Shown piece by piece: positions 10,371 through 21,707 of a DNA stretch of 64,000 nt. The stretch spans positions 60,788,614 to 60,852,613 of the forward strand of contig NC_079217.1 in assembly GCF_029633865.1 (NCBI RefSeq), given 5' to 3'. Position numbers and translations under genes: made by a program. The first letter of the stretch is position 1. Every line of letters starts with the position of its first letter. Below the pieces are notes generated by a model. The model made no database searches. It worked only from the letters and a program-made list of their open reading frames with translations, and was not told where the DNA came from. The DNA comes from Lampris incognitus (lineage: Eukaryota > Chordata > Actinopteri > Lampriformes > Lampridae).

Positions 10371-11156
10371 TACCATTATTTTCGTTTGTGTTGACGCACC
10401 ATTCCCGCTTGTTTGTTTGACATCATCACAGGCGTGACTGCTGTTGAAGACTGCCCTTACAAACTGGGACCGGGGCGCTGCCGTTGTGTCACGCTATCAC
10501 GTGGACTTTTAAATGTCGTTCTTCCTTTGTTGTTGTTCTACTTCTTCTTCTTCTGCATCTAGCTGCTGGTGCCCTTCAGAAAGGCATCACATCTCATCTG
10601 TGCAACATGGGACCCGACTTCCTGAGCGCTCAGGTGACGTGCTGCGAATGCTCATTCCCCAGACAGGGGTCAGGTGGTCAGAAACATTATCATGCTAGCT
10701 TTAGCTTTAAGCTAATGGCTAACGACGGCTAACGCTTAGTTTTTGCCAAGTTATGCAAGTTGGCATCCAGAGCACAGGTGTGGATTTCAGTGGGACATGT
10801 CTGTAATAAGGGTCTGCCTCACCCGTTTTTGAATAATGAAAAATAGTGTTATAAAACAACGTGACATGTAGCTGTATCTTAAGAATTTGTGAGCTGAGAG
10901 TCCCCCTGCGTAGAGAAAAGAGCCAGCTGAGTGTATGCTGTCAACACTAATGTCTCAGATTGAGTAACTCTCTACCACCACGTGGACCAACGTTTCAAGC
11001 CACTGAGGGGAAAAAAAGCAGAAGTGAACGGCAACTTTTACATTCAGTCCATTGCAAATGAAAGACTTTAGTTTTCTTGGGGAAGAAAGAGAAGTTTGTT
11101 GATAGGTATGAACAGACTGGAGTGTCTCTGGATTTCTGTTCCCTTTGCTGTTGATT

Positions 11157-11157
<1 letters not shown>
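10371..11157. other. Intergenic, no gene recognised
   Basis: Contains an 82-codon frame at 10484-10732 with a hydrophobic Leu run, but it begins at a non-ATG codon and shows no family resemblance. I see nothing else. Confidence 0.45.

Positions 11158-11251
<94 letters not shown>
11158..11251. repeat. (CA)n microsatellite
   Basis: About 94 bp of pure CA repeats. Confidence 0.97.
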
Positions 11252-11253
<2 letters not shown>

Positions 11254-11429
11254 CATAGCACAGCATCAAGTAAAGCTAACCTTGCAGGGATAACACACAG
11301 GGAACCGTTCTGTCTCCAGTATCATCTGATCTGTGTGTTGGTGGTGCACACCAAGGAGCTGTTAGTGGCACTCCATTCTATTCGCTTGGAGATAACGCTA
11401 AAGCAGCCAGTGGTCTCCTATGATGAGAG

Positions 11430-11875
11430 AGACAGAGAGAGAGAGTGTGTGTGGGTGTGTGCGTGTGTTGTGGTTGCAAAGAAGGCATTTGGTTTGTGCA
11501 CTGCAAAAACGGTGTATATCTGAAAAAGTCTGTCAATTCTAAAAAGTGGACGGTCACTGTAATATTCACCATTTATGTGTCTTTCTATGTTTCAGTTTGC
11601 GATTCATGAGCCAGTGTTTGATATTTGTGTGAGTGTGTGTGTTTATATCTGTTTGTGTATAAATGTGTGCATGTTTTAACTATGTGTATTGGTGTCTATA
11701 AACACACGGTGCGTTTGGGTTTCCACACGTGGATGCGCATTGTGTGTGCGTGTGCACTTGTCTGTGCTTTTGTTTACAAATATGAGTGTGTCTTGAATTG
11801 CATTTGAGTGTGTGCATGTGTTTGTGTGTGTGGGTGTTTGCAAGTGTGTGTTTGTGAGTGTGAGTACTCCCTGGA
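11430..11875. repeat. TG-rich low-complexity region
   Basis: Imperfect TG-rich sequence with (GA)n near 11430 and many GTGTGTG blocks from 11620 to 11860. No coding signal. Confidence 0.7.
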
Positions 11876-11950
11876 GTGCCATCCCATTAATGATAGAGCA
11901 AATCCTTATTTATTGTCTGTCCACTCTGGTACTCTGGGCACACTGTCAGA

Positions 11951-11999
11951 AGAGAGAGGGAGACAGACAGACAGACAGACAGAAACAGAGAGAGAGAGA

Positions 12000-12079
<80 letters not shown>
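11951..12079. repeat. (GA)n / (CAGA)n microsatellite
   Basis: GACA tetramers followed by a long GA run. Flanking frames are low-complexity artefacts. Confidence 0.96.
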
Positions 12080-12081
<2 letters not shown>

Positions 12082-12261
12082 CATTGAATGATAGAATGGA
12101 GATGGAAAGAGATTGTATGGTTACCCTACAGGTAAAGGTGTAACATGCAGCTGGTCTCCATGCATTGGTGTGTTCAAGTTCAGGCTCTAATATAAAAAGT
12201 ACCACGTGTCTTCAGATGCAGTGAAACGCATATGGCCTGGTTCCCTCAGCCCTAACAACTA

Positions 12262-12780
12262 TATACTTCCGGCAGCCATACCAACGTGTACCCTGGCTCT
12301 GCCAAATAACGGAAGCTAAGCAGGTACGGGCTTGGTTAGTACTTGGATGGGAGACCTCCAGGGGAAACTGAGTTGCTGCCGGAAGTGGTGTTAGTGGGTC
12401 AGTAGGGGGCAGTCTTCTCTCTGGTCCTAATAAAAACAACAAATATCAAATCCCGAATGCCCCCCCCAGTGCAGTGAAGGGGACACTGTGCTGTAGGAGG
12501 TGCCGTCCTTCAGAGGCGTTAAACCGAGGTCCTGACTCACTGTGGTCATTAAAGATCTCACGGCACTAATCCCCCCCTCCATGTAACTGGCTCAATGACT
12601 CCTCCCTCTCCACCTCAAGCTGATGTGTGGTGAGCGTTCTGGCGCAAAATGGCTGCCGTGCATCACCCAGGTGGTGCTGCACATTGGCGGTGGTTGAGGT
12701 GCGTTACCCTCTTCAATATGAAGTGCGTTGGATGTCTAGAAAAGCGCTATATAAATGTAATTATTATTGTTGTTATATAA
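12262..12780 (+). mobile_element. 5S rRNA-derived SINE
   Basis: The head resembles 5S rRNA: GCAGCCATACC, GGAAGCTAAGCAGG, CGGGCTTGGTTAGTACTTGG and ATGGGAGACC appear in 5S order, covering the internal Pol III promoter. The body follows with GTAGGGGGCAGTC, and the tail ends in AGCGCTATATAAATGTAATT plus (ATT)n. This is the SINE3-type architecture known from fish. A shorter copy is at 26635-26875 and a tail-only copy at 29064-29370. Confidence 0.85.
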
Positions 12781-13163
12781 GGAAATGATAAATAATCAGA
12801 ATCATGTTTATTGGCCATGTAGGTTTGCACTCCATGGAATTTGACTCCGGTTTCGTGGTTCTCTCAGTGTACTTAACATAGAATAACAACACTACAATAT
12901 AAATAATAATAATAATAATAAATGTAACATATATAGCGCTTTTCTAACACTCAAAGTCGCTTTACAATGGACGGGGTGAAACAAGACGACAGATAAACAT
13001 AACACAAACATACGGGTTGGATGGGAAGGGGGGCTACGAGAACTACAACACAACAATATTCAGATATATACACAAAGTGCAATGGTGCAGAGAATATATC
13101 AGTGATGCTGAAATAGATGTTAGCAGGTTACTTACATACATGCCTGAGGTAGATGGACGTGAC
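12781..13163. other. LINE-tail-like and low-complexity sequence
   Basis: Begins with AATCAGAATCATGTTTATTGG, resembling reversed L2-type 3' ends, then a short (AAT)n and CGCTTTTCTAACACTCAAAG, a common fish repeat phrase. No coding sequence. Confidence 0.4.
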
Positions 13164-13398
13164 ATATGCCTCTGTATGAAACTGGGTTCTTTATGGCAGT
13201 TCCCTTTATTGCCCAGTAGGTGGCTCTACCTGTCAGAGCCTTGCCTGTCTATATAATGTGTATGGTCCTGATGACATGCAGGTGTGTTTGTTACCGGCGA
13301 GGGCAAACACGTTTTTGACCGCCACGTCATGTCGTTCGTTGTGCACTTGTCCAAGGTAGTGCCGTTTGATTTATATCTTTCATGCAATTGTGCATCGG
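13164..13398 (+). repeat. 5' LTR fragment of the BEL/Pao element
   Basis: Matches 18797-19039 closely apart from point changes and a 7-bp gap. Sequence upstream and downstream diverges from the 3' LTR, so both ends are missing or rearranged. Confidence 0.8.
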
Positions 13399-13793
13399 CT
13401 TTGGCTCGGTGAGAACGTCGTTGAGGACGTCGTTGGACGGTTTTCACGCTTGATCTGCCCCTTTGGTCTGATCCATTGAGGACGGCGTAGGATTTGTTTG
13501 TGCATCGTTTTCATGTGTGGATGTAAACGCGGACGCACGGAGAACGCCGACCGTCAGATCAGCGCACCGGAGCTCCAGCGGTACCCAAAGCCAGCTGCCA
13601 ACTTCTTCAGTAGGCCTTGAGCCAAGGTATGTGGTAGCTACCCATTGATGGCCATTTAATTGTGTGCACACAACTTTGCGTTTGCCAGCGTAAATTCCAA
13701 AGCATTGGTTGCTGAATGACTGGGCGTTCTAGCCTATCGTTGACTTTGGATTGAACCAACTTGCGCGCATACAATTATTGCGGATTGTCAAAC

Positions 13794-15310
13794 ATGGCCG
13801 GTTCTGAGGACAGTAATGTTGACAAACCCTTGGGGGCCGAGGCGGCTGCGGACAGTGTTGTCACAATGGGAAAAAGGGAAATTAAACCGACCTATAAGGT
13901 TTTATGTGAAAGCTTGGGAAAGTTGGAAAATGAAAGATCAGAGAAACTAAACAAAGCTAAAAAGCTGAGACAAATGATTGAGGTATCTATGCAGGCTACT
14001 GATGTGAAAGGGGTACAAGGTGTATTTGATGAATATGGTAGGCTTTGCGAGACAGCCAAAGGTCTGCATAATGATGTCATGTCTGTGTTACCTATGCCCC
14101 TGGATGAAATTGAAAAACAAAACGCCTGGTTTGGGTCAAGAATGGCAATTGAGGAGAGTTTCCATGTTCAAGTTGAACAATGGTTGTGGCGCAAAGTATT
14201 GGTAATGTGAGCAATGTGGTCAATGTGCCCACAGAGGATTTGCACCCAGAGGACGTGCACCCAGAAGATATGCATTCAGATAATGTGCTCTCTCACAATG
14301 TGGATGATGATGTGAAACCAGGTGACAGCGCATCAAATGTTGAATGTAGACACTCTCAAACCAGCAGACGGAGTGGTAACAGTACAGCCTCTGAACGTAT
14401 CAAAGCAGTGGCTGAGAGAGCTGCACTGCTGGTGAAAGCAGCATCTTTGAAGGAGAGACGAGCTCTGGTGGCTCAGGAGGAAGAGTTAAGGAGGAAAAAG
14501 CAGCAGCTGGAAATGGATGCTGAATTGGCTGCATCCGCTGCTAAACTGGCTGTTCTGGACACTGCATCAGAGAGTGGGAGACGGTCACGAACCTCTAATG
14601 GAAGGATCTCGCATGTGGAAAACCACACTGGACCTCCTCAACCAATCTCTACTGTGCTAAATCCAGCAGCAAAGCCATTCAATCTTCCTATGCAAGAGCC
14701 CGTTGTCAAACCAAAGACAAAACCAACTGTTTCAATCCAACAGCCCAGTGGCAAACCAAAGTCAGTCACTGTTTCACTGCAACAGCCACAACAGCCCGAC
14801 TCCAGTGTCAAACTAAAGGCTAAAATGTATGGAGCTGCTGCACAACCGCAGCCCTCCCAAATGCCACCACAAGGAGACTTGAGCACAATCACGCAACGGC
14901 AGAACGAAATCAGACGCCCTTGTGCAACAACAGCTCTCAATGTCTCTACCATCCAGAGATATCCCTGCATTTGATGGCGATCCGCTTCAATATAGGAGCT
15001 TTATACGAGCATTTGAGCATAATATTGAATCAAAGGCTAACAAAGCAGATTGCTTATATTTTTTTGGAACAATTCACAAAAGGACAACCACGAGAGCTGG
15101 TAAGGAGTTGTCAGCACATGATGCCTGATCGTGGTTACGAAATGGCAAAGAATCTCCTGCATGAACATTTCGGGAATGAGTTTAAGATTGCTACATCTTA
15201 TATTGAGAAGGCTTTGGCTTGGCCCACAGTTAAGTCTGAGGATGTAAAGGCGCTGCAGGCCTATTCTGTTCCTGCGCAACTGTTGCAACGTGATGACAGA
15301 GCTGCAACGC
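13794..15310 (+). pseudogene. BEL/Pao gag region
   Basis: Starts at ATG 13794 (MAGSEDSNVDK) and runs to about 14200, where the frame shifts. The continuation at 14210-14974 has acidic HPED repeats, a Lys/Glu/Ala-rich coiled-coil-like segment near 14400-14540 and a Pro/Gln-rich linker. The segment from 14922 contains PAFDGDPLQYRSFIRAFEH, typical of the DUF1759 gag domain of BEL/Pao elements, then needs another frame change near 15058. It would encode the capsid-like structural protein. Two or more frameshifts make it a pseudogene. Confidence 0.75.
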
Positions 15311-16837
15311 ATGCAAGAGCTCGACATGCCTACCAACATGCGCATGATCATGACCAAGCTGCCCTACAGATTTAGGGAAAGATGGAGGACAACAGCTCAT
15401 GAGCTACTGGAGCGACGACGTAGCAGAGCTGTTTTCAACGATCTCGTCACATTCATGGAACGCCAAGTTAGGATCCTTTCTGACCCACTTTTTGGCGACA
15501 TCCAGGACCGACCAATTGGCAAAGAAGTATTGAGCAAGAGAAGCAAGTCCCAGCCTCAGTCCAAGTACAGCAGAGCTAAAGGCAACAGCTTTGGTACAAC
15601 TGTGACACGTCTGGACTCCAAAGAACCAGACTCAGGCTCTGTCCAGAAGGGGCATGATGCCAAAGTGGAGAAATCTGGATCTTGTGTGTGCTGCTTTCGG
15701 AGTCACTCTCTGGCGGGGTGCCTGCGGCTGAAAAGTAAGAAGCACAAGGATAAAATTATCTTTCTGAAGCAAAAGGGGATTTGTTTTGGATGTTTGTGTT
15801 CCGGTCACATGAGTGGTGATTGCGACAAGCGCCTAACCTGCAAGGTTTGCGGAAAAAATCATCCAACCATGTTTCATATTGACAGGCCTTATCCCAGCAC
15901 AGACCAGCAACCTAAGGAATCTGCCAGTGTCACTTCAGCTGTCAATCCAGTTGTCACTACAGCTTCAACGCAAAGTTGTGATCTTACTGGGGCCGGTGGA
16001 GGTGATTGTAAGCTGTCCATTTTGCCAGTCCAAGTCAAGTCCACAAAGGGAGACAAGATACTGCAAACGTATGCCTTTCTCGACCCTGGTAGTTCTGCAA
16101 CATTTTGTTCTGACCACCTAATGCATGCGTTGAATGTGACTGGACGACGGACCAACTTCCTTCTGCGCACTTTGGGACAGGAGAAGGTGGTCCCAAGTAC
16201 CTCACTGAAAGGTTTGGAGGTGTCTGGTCTCAGTGGTGACACCTGCTATAGCCTCCCAGAAGTCCTTTCGCAAAAGAAAATGCCTGTGACCAGTGACAAT
16301 ATTGCCACCCAGGAAGATTTGGTGAAGTGGCCTTACCTGTCTGATGTCCAAATCCCCAGCATTAAGGCAAATGTTGACTTATTGATTGGTACCAATGCAC
16401 CCAGGTTATTGGAACCTTGGGAGGTGGTCAACAGACATGGAAATGGTCCGTATGCTGTGAGAACTGTTCTGGGCTGGGTGGTCAACAGGCCCCTTCAAGC
16501 AGATAATGGTTCTGAAAATGGGCTTCCAGTGGCCAATGTCAATAGGATTTCCGTGAGCAGATTGGAAGAGATGCTGAGCAACCAATATAACCATGATTTC
16601 AACGAAAGGAATTCAGAAGAAAAGGGAATGTCAAGAGAAGATGTTCGATTTCTGAAGATCATGGATGAATCAGCACAGCTCATGGATGGATACAATAGGG
16701 TGAAGATGCCCTTCAGAAGTGACCAGCTTGCTCTTCCCAACAACCTCTGTGTGGTCAAGCAACGACTACTTGGATTACATAGGAGGTTCAAGAAAGATGA
16801 AACGTTTCACAAGGAATACACCAGCTTTTTCCACTGA
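15290..16837 (+). pseudogene. BEL/Pao gag C-terminus, zinc knuckle and aspartic protease (515-codon open frame)
   Basis: The longest open piece of the element. A Cys/His cluster (CVCCFRSHSLAGC, then CFGCLCSGHMSGDC and CKVCGKNHPTMFH) lies at 15680-15880 and would bind nucleic acid. The protease motif FLDPGSSATFC lies near 16077-16110, with a DUF1758-like context. LIGTNAP and GPYAVRTVLGWVVNRPL around 16380-16490 precede the RT in this family. The frame ends at 16837 in the RT entry region, where the family normally continues. Confidence 0.8.
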
Positions 16838-17760
16838 CGTTATCAGGAATGGATATGCTGAGGAAGTGCCTCAGCATCAGCTGGATCGTGGAGTTGGGTA
16901 AGTCTGGTATGTTCCCCATCATGGTGTGCATCATCCAAGAAAGGGCAACTTAAGGGTGGTGTTCGACTGCGGTGCTGAATACCAGGGAACTTCACTGAAC
17001 AGTGAACTGTTACAAGGCCCTAATCTCACCAGTTCGCTGCTTGGTGTTCTTGTAAGATTCAGACAGGAGTCAGTAGCGTTCATGGGAGACATGAAGTAAA
17101 TGTTTTACCAGGTCAAAGTTCCTGAAGAACACCGAGATTTTCTTCGCTTTCTCTGGTGGCCTGAGGGCAATACAAGTCTGGAAGTTTTGGAACACCGAAT
17201 GACGGTGCACCTGTTCGGGGCAGTTTCCTCCCTAAGTTGCGCGAGCTATGCACTAAAGAAGACGGCTGAAGACAATCGCAATCACTTTGCTGCTGATGTT
17301 GTTGACACGGTCAAGCGAAACCTTTCTGTTGACGATTGTTTAAAGAGCCTACCCACAGAGGAGGAAGCAGTGGCCATGGTCCAAGCTCTTTCAGAGATTT
17401 GTCAGAGAGGCGGCTTCACATTGACCAAGTAGACCAGCAACAGCCGGTCAGTGCTGCAGTCAGTTGCAGAAGAGCACCGGGCAAGGGACTCGAAAGAGCT
17501 GAATCTGGACAGAGATGAGCTTCCAATGGAGCGAGGCCTAGGGCTACTGTGGTGTGTGGAAACGGACTCCTTTAAATTCAATATGGTGAAGAAGGAGCAA
17601 CCACATACCAGGCGAGGTATGCTGTCCATCGTGAGTTCAGTGTACGATCCCCTGGGCTTCCTTAGCCCAGTTACACTGTCTGCCAAGTTCATGCTGCAGG
17701 AGCTGTGTAGAAGAGGGTGCAGCTGGGATGATGACATTCCCAAAGATATTGCACACTAAT
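16838..17760 (+). pseudogene. BEL/Pao reverse transcriptase remnant
   Basis: RT-like sequence: a [15 protein letters not shown] segment near 16955-16995, MFYQVKVPEEHRDFLRFLWW from 17100 and the catalytic box VDDCLKSL near 17330. A stop codon sits directly before 17100, within the first catalytic motif region. The residue before VDD is Ser rather than the usual Tyr. The frame breaks again at 17432. The following GLLWCVETDSF and YDPLGFLSP phrases (17540-17670) are typical of BEL pol. Non-functional. Confidence 0.78.
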
Positions 17761-17771
17761 GGACAAGATGG

Positions 17772-18539
17772 TTGGAGGAACTGGAAAAAATGTCATTCAA
17801 AGTCAACAGATGCGTAAAGCCTAAAGACTTTGGACGCCCCACTCGTGCAGAATTACATTTTTCTGACGCTAGTGAACATGGATTTGGCACTGTTACCTAC
17901 TTTAGGCTGCAGAACAGCAGGAACAGTATCCATGTTTCATTCTTCCTGGGGAAAGCGAGAGCCACAGCTCTAAATCAGGAACGGTTGAAGGGAACCTTGC
18001 TCCAAGATGGAATTCACTGGAGTTTCAACCCACCGGGAGCATCGCACCACGGAGGCGTGTGGGAGTGAGTTATCCGCATGGTGAGGAAGGTTCTTACGTC
18101 TGTTTTGCATTTGCAAACTCTGGATGACGATGGTTTGCGCACTGTCTTGTGCGAAGTGGAGGCAATATTAAACGACCGCCCCATCACCAAACCTTCCGAC
18201 GATCCTAACGCTCTTGAACCGCTCACTCCCAACCATATTCTGCTGATGAAAGACAAGCCAGTCTTACCGCCTGGGCTCTTTGTGAAGGAGGATTTGTATG
18301 TGAAGAGGAGGTGGAGGCAAGCTCAGTATATTTCTGGACTTTTCTGGAAAAGATGGGTACAAGAGTACCTCCCTCTCCTTCAAGAACAGCAAAAAGTGGA
18401 GTCAACCCAGGAGAAATTTTGTACCTGGAGATATCGTCGTTGTGGTCGACTCTGCAGCTCCTCGAGGCTCTTGGCTCCTCGGCAGAGTTTTGGAGACCTT
18501 CCCAGACAAGAACGGCTTGGTGCGCTCAGTGCGTCTTAA
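17772..18539 (+). pseudogene. BEL/Pao RNase H start joined to integrase C-terminal region
   Basis: FSDASEHGFGTVTYF (17860-17900) marks the start of RNase H. Shortly after about 17990 the sequence jumps to integrase-end phrases: HWSFNPPGASHHGGVWE, LNDRPIT (near 18170) and LTPNHILLM. RRWRQAQYISGLFWKRW (18310-18350) is DUF5641-like. The remainder of RNase H and the integrase catalytic core are absent, so an internal deletion is inferred. A stop at 18066 separates the last two pieces. Confidence 0.75.
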
Positions 18540-18719
18540 GACCAAATCTAACGGTTGGAGCGACCAGTAACCAAGCTTTGTCTTTTGCACGAGGCAGCAG
18601 TTTCGCAGACTTGGGACTGTTAACGCAATATGGTTCCCTATGGCCCACTTTGGCTCTTTGGTTGCATTTACATGGTGTAATTGTTACGCCTGCCAACATG
18701 TAACAATTAGGGGCCGGCG

Positions 18720-19133
18720 TGTTAGAGCCAATTTGCTTGTTTAGTGCCATATTTCATATTTCATTTATTTTGCTTGCGTTTGTTTATTGTTATGCAATAT
18801 GCCTCTGTATGAAACTGGGTTCTTTATGGCAGTTCCCTTTATTGTCCAGTAGGTGGCTCTACCTGTCAGAGCAGAAATGCCTTGCCTGTCTACATAATGT
18901 GTATGGTCCTGATGACATGCAGGTGTGTTTGTTACCGGTGAGGGCAAACAAGTTCTTGACCGCCACGTCTTGTCGTTCGTTGTGCACTTGTCAAGGTAGT
19001 AGTAGTTTGCTTTATATCTTTCATGCAATTGTGCATCGGATATTTTTGTGGTGTAAATAAATACTTGTGGAGTATTATTGCAACGGACCTTGTAGAAGTT
19101 CAGTCATTGATCTGACAAGTGGCCTACTTCAAC
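18720..19133 (+). repeat. 3' LTR of the BEL/Pao element
   Basis: Starts TGTTAGAGCC directly after a purine-rich tract. The right boundary is uncertain; CTTCAACA near 19133 is a plausible CA end. Confidence 0.6.
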
Positions 19134-19239
19134 ACGGACGCGTCAATTAGTAAGTTCTAGCCGGTTTCAGCCTCCTCATGGTTTGTAGGTTTATTGTTTT
19201 TTGTCACAAGTAATTCAAGCCATTACACTTACAATGTAC

Positions 19240-19625
19240 AGTACATCCATCCATCCATCCATCATTCAAGCCGCTTATCCCAACCAGGGTCACGGGATGC
19301 TGGAGTCTATCCCAGCAGTCACTGGGCGGCAGGTGGGGAGACACCCTGTACAGGCCGCCAGTCCATCACAGGGCCCCCACCCCCAACACACACACATTCA
19401 CACCTCGGGACAATTTAGTACAGCTGATTCACCTAACTGACGACATCGCTTTGGACTGTGGGAGGAAACCAGATCACCCAGAGGAAACCCACACAGACAC
19501 AGGGAGAACATGCAAACTCCACACAGAGGACGACCCAAGACAACCCTCAAGGTTGGACTACCCTGGAGTTCGAACTTAGGACCTTCTGGCTGTGAGGTGA
19601 CAACCACTGCACCACCATGCCGCCG
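19240..19625 (-). mobile_element. tRNA-derived SINE-like repeat with (ATCC)n tail
   Basis: Reverse-orientation copy of the family at 794-1155. It starts on the + strand with a (CATC)n run and GCCGCTTATCCC and ends with CACCACCATGCCGCC, the reversed SINE head. Confidence 0.75.
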
Positions 19626-19629
19626 ATTA

Positions 19630-20710
19630 TGGACAGTGTTGAGCGCTCATTTGAATGACAATCTGTGGAAAGAAACTTTTTATATCTGGTTGTTTTGGGG
19701 TACAGTTCTCTATAGTGCCTACCAGAGGGGAAAAATTGGAACAGGTTGTGACCAGGGTGTGATGGGTCTGTAGTGATGATGCCTGCCCGTTTCCTGAGTC
19801 TGGAGGTGTATAAGTCCCGAATGGGCAGGTTGGCACCAATGATGTTCTCTGCAGACCTAACTGTCCATTATAGTCTGTCCCTGTGCTTTTTGTTGGCGGA
19901 ACCAAACCAGAGGACAGACTGGATTACTGCAGTGTAGAACTGAATCAGCAGTTCCTGAGGAAGGTTGAGTTTCTTGAGCTGGTGGAGAAAATACATCCTC
20001 TGCTGGGCCTTTTTGATGATTGTGTCTATGTTGGACGCCCACCTTAACGATAACAACAACAATAAATAAGATCAGAAATCCCACAAAATAATAATAAGAA
20101 TAACTTAATGACATAACTGGTGTTTACAGACCAAAAGAGGGAGTCTGAGAGCTGAATGTCTGTCTAGAAATCTGAAGTTCTTCACAATTTCAACAGGGAT
20201 AATCGTTGATGTAAACTGGTGTCTGAACCGTTTTGGACGTCCTAAAATCAAAAATTATCTCCTTTGTTTTCTCAACATTGAGGGAGAGATTGTTACTTGA
20301 CACCATCGCCTCTTTCCTATAGGCATCTTCATTGTTGTCATTTATCAGTACAATTACTGTGGTGCCATCTGTGAATGTCACTCTGCTGTTATGCTATTTG
20401 GCAACACAGTCATGTGTGAACAGACTGTTGAGTCAGGGGCTAAGGCAACAACTCTGTGGTGCTCCTGTGTTGAGAACTATGGTAGATGAGTAGCAGGTAT
20501 CTGCTCTGTGTCTGAGGTCTGCCTGTCAGAAAGTCGTGTAACCACATACAGATGGAATTACAAAGACCAAGGTTCCTAAGCTTTAAAACCAGTTTAGATG
20601 GTACAATGATATTAAATGCAGAGCTATAGTCAATAAACCGTCTGACATAGGTGTTTTTATCTTCAAGATGTATTAACATCTGTCCATTTCCGTGCTTACT
20701 GCCATCCATA
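19630..20710 (-). pseudogene. L2-like LINE reverse transcriptase remnant
   Basis: Read on the - strand, [14 protein letters not shown] (20590-20640) is RT motif A. FTDGTTVIVL (20345-20380) sits where the catalytic FADD box should be, so the active site is degraded. AQQRMYFLHQLKKLNLP (about 19965-20015) and DPSHPG-type sequence near 19760 belong to the C-terminal part. Frames are broken throughout. It encodes a non-LTR retrotransposon polymerase fragment with the 5' part missing. Confidence 0.7.
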
Positions 20711-20734
20711 GGCCTTAAAGTATACAGATTTATT

Positions 20735-20759
20735 TGTGTGTGTGTGTGTGTGTGTGTGT
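20735..20759. repeat. (GT)n microsatellite
   Basis: Short GT run. Confidence 0.85.
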
Positions 20760-20959
20760 TATGGTATTACGTAAGGGCACATGTGGGTATCTGTCATTTC
20801 ATGTGATTAGAGTGACAAGCAACTGTGGCAAGAAGCACAAGGCCATATAGCCAGGACAAAAAGTAATGAGAAGATGAACTTGTTTATGCTCAAAGGCAGG
20901 ATCAGTGAGATTCCAAAATGTCAGCGTAACCACTGAAATGTTAAAACGACCATTTGAGT

Positions 20960-21205
20960 GTCAGACATCCTTGCATAGCTAGACTGAAGACATCCTTGTA
21001 TAGCCAGACTGAAGACATCCTTGCATAGCCAGACTGAAGACATCCTTGTATAGCTAGACTGAAGACATCCTTGTATAGCTAGAGTGAAGACATCCTTGCA
21101 TAGCCAGACTGAAGACATCCTTGTATAGCTAGAGTGAAGACATCCTTGTATAGCCAGACTGAAGACATCCTTGCATAGCTAGACTGAAGACATCCTTGCA
21201 CAGAT
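20960..21205. repeat. 25-bp minisatellite, about 10 units
   Basis: The unit is AGACATCCTTGCATAGCCAG plus ACTGA, with GTATAGCTAG variants. The final unit runs into a palindromic TGCACAGATATGCA-like stretch. Confidence 0.92.
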
Positions 21206-21469
21206 ATGCAAGGATGCTCCAAGGTATGCTCCATATATATGTTATGATCATCACTGCCAGAAGGAGTGGCGAGGGGTGCAGGGAAACCCATAAAAAGATC
21301 TAAACATAGTGGTATAAAAAGGGTAAGGCTTTTGTTTGAACTCCAGTTGCTCTGTAGACCGACTCAGACTTTGTTGATAAGTCAATAAAAGTCTTATTTT
21401 GAAGGATCCTCATCTCATTGACTGTTCTCTCTATCATTGGCCAGACAGAAAAACTGAAACCACCTACAT

Positions 21470-21658
21470 TGTGGGGACATTTTATGGGTCCCCATGAGGA
21501 AAAGGGTCTATTTTAGGGTTAGGACTTGGGTTTAGGGTTAAGGTTAGGATTAGGTTAGGGTAAGGCTTAAGGTTAGGCATGCACTTATGATGGTTAAGGT
21601 TAAGGGAATGAATGTAGACAATGAAGGGTCCCCACAAGTATAGGGAGGCATGGTATGG

Positions 21659-21703
<45 letters not shown>
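21470..21703. repeat. Interspersed repeat with telomere-like TTAGGG runs, ending in (GT)n
   Basis: GTGGGGACATTTTATGGGTC and GGGTCCCCACAAGTATAG bracket degenerate TTAGGG/TAAGGT repeats; a (GT)n run follows from 21660. A diverged copy lies at 37800-37995. Confidence 0.65.

Positions 21704-21707
<4 letters not shown>

Larger units (their letters stand above)
13164..19133 (+). mobile_element. Decayed BEL/Pao LTR retrotransposon
   Basis: Direct repeats of about 240 bp (13164-13398 and 18797-19039, starting ATATGCCTCTGTATGAAACT) flank gag- and pol-like sequence in + orientation. The 3' LTR probably starts at 18720 (TGTTAGAGCC) after a purine-rich GGGGCCGG. The 5' copy lacks both LTR ends. The coding order gag, protease, RT, RNase H, integrase fits BEL/Pao, but there are several frameshifts, stops and an internal deletion, so it cannot move by itself. 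Confidence 0.82.

Noticed and set aside
10484..10732. Small secreted protein with Leu-rich signal peptide
   Set aside because: No ATG start, no similarity and the Leu/Ser run comes from CTT repeats.
12262..12400. Functional 5S rRNA gene
   Set aside because: Similarity covers diverged 5S blocks followed by a SINE body and tail; no terminator T-run at the expected end.
15290..16837. Domesticated host gene from BEL gag-protease
   Set aside because: It sits inside a recognisable decayed element, with the rest of pol broken in the same orientation; nothing suggests selection.
21500..21600. Interstitial telomere from chromosome fusion
   Set aside because: Repeats are degenerate, short and part of a dispersed repeat with a second copy at 37.8 kb.
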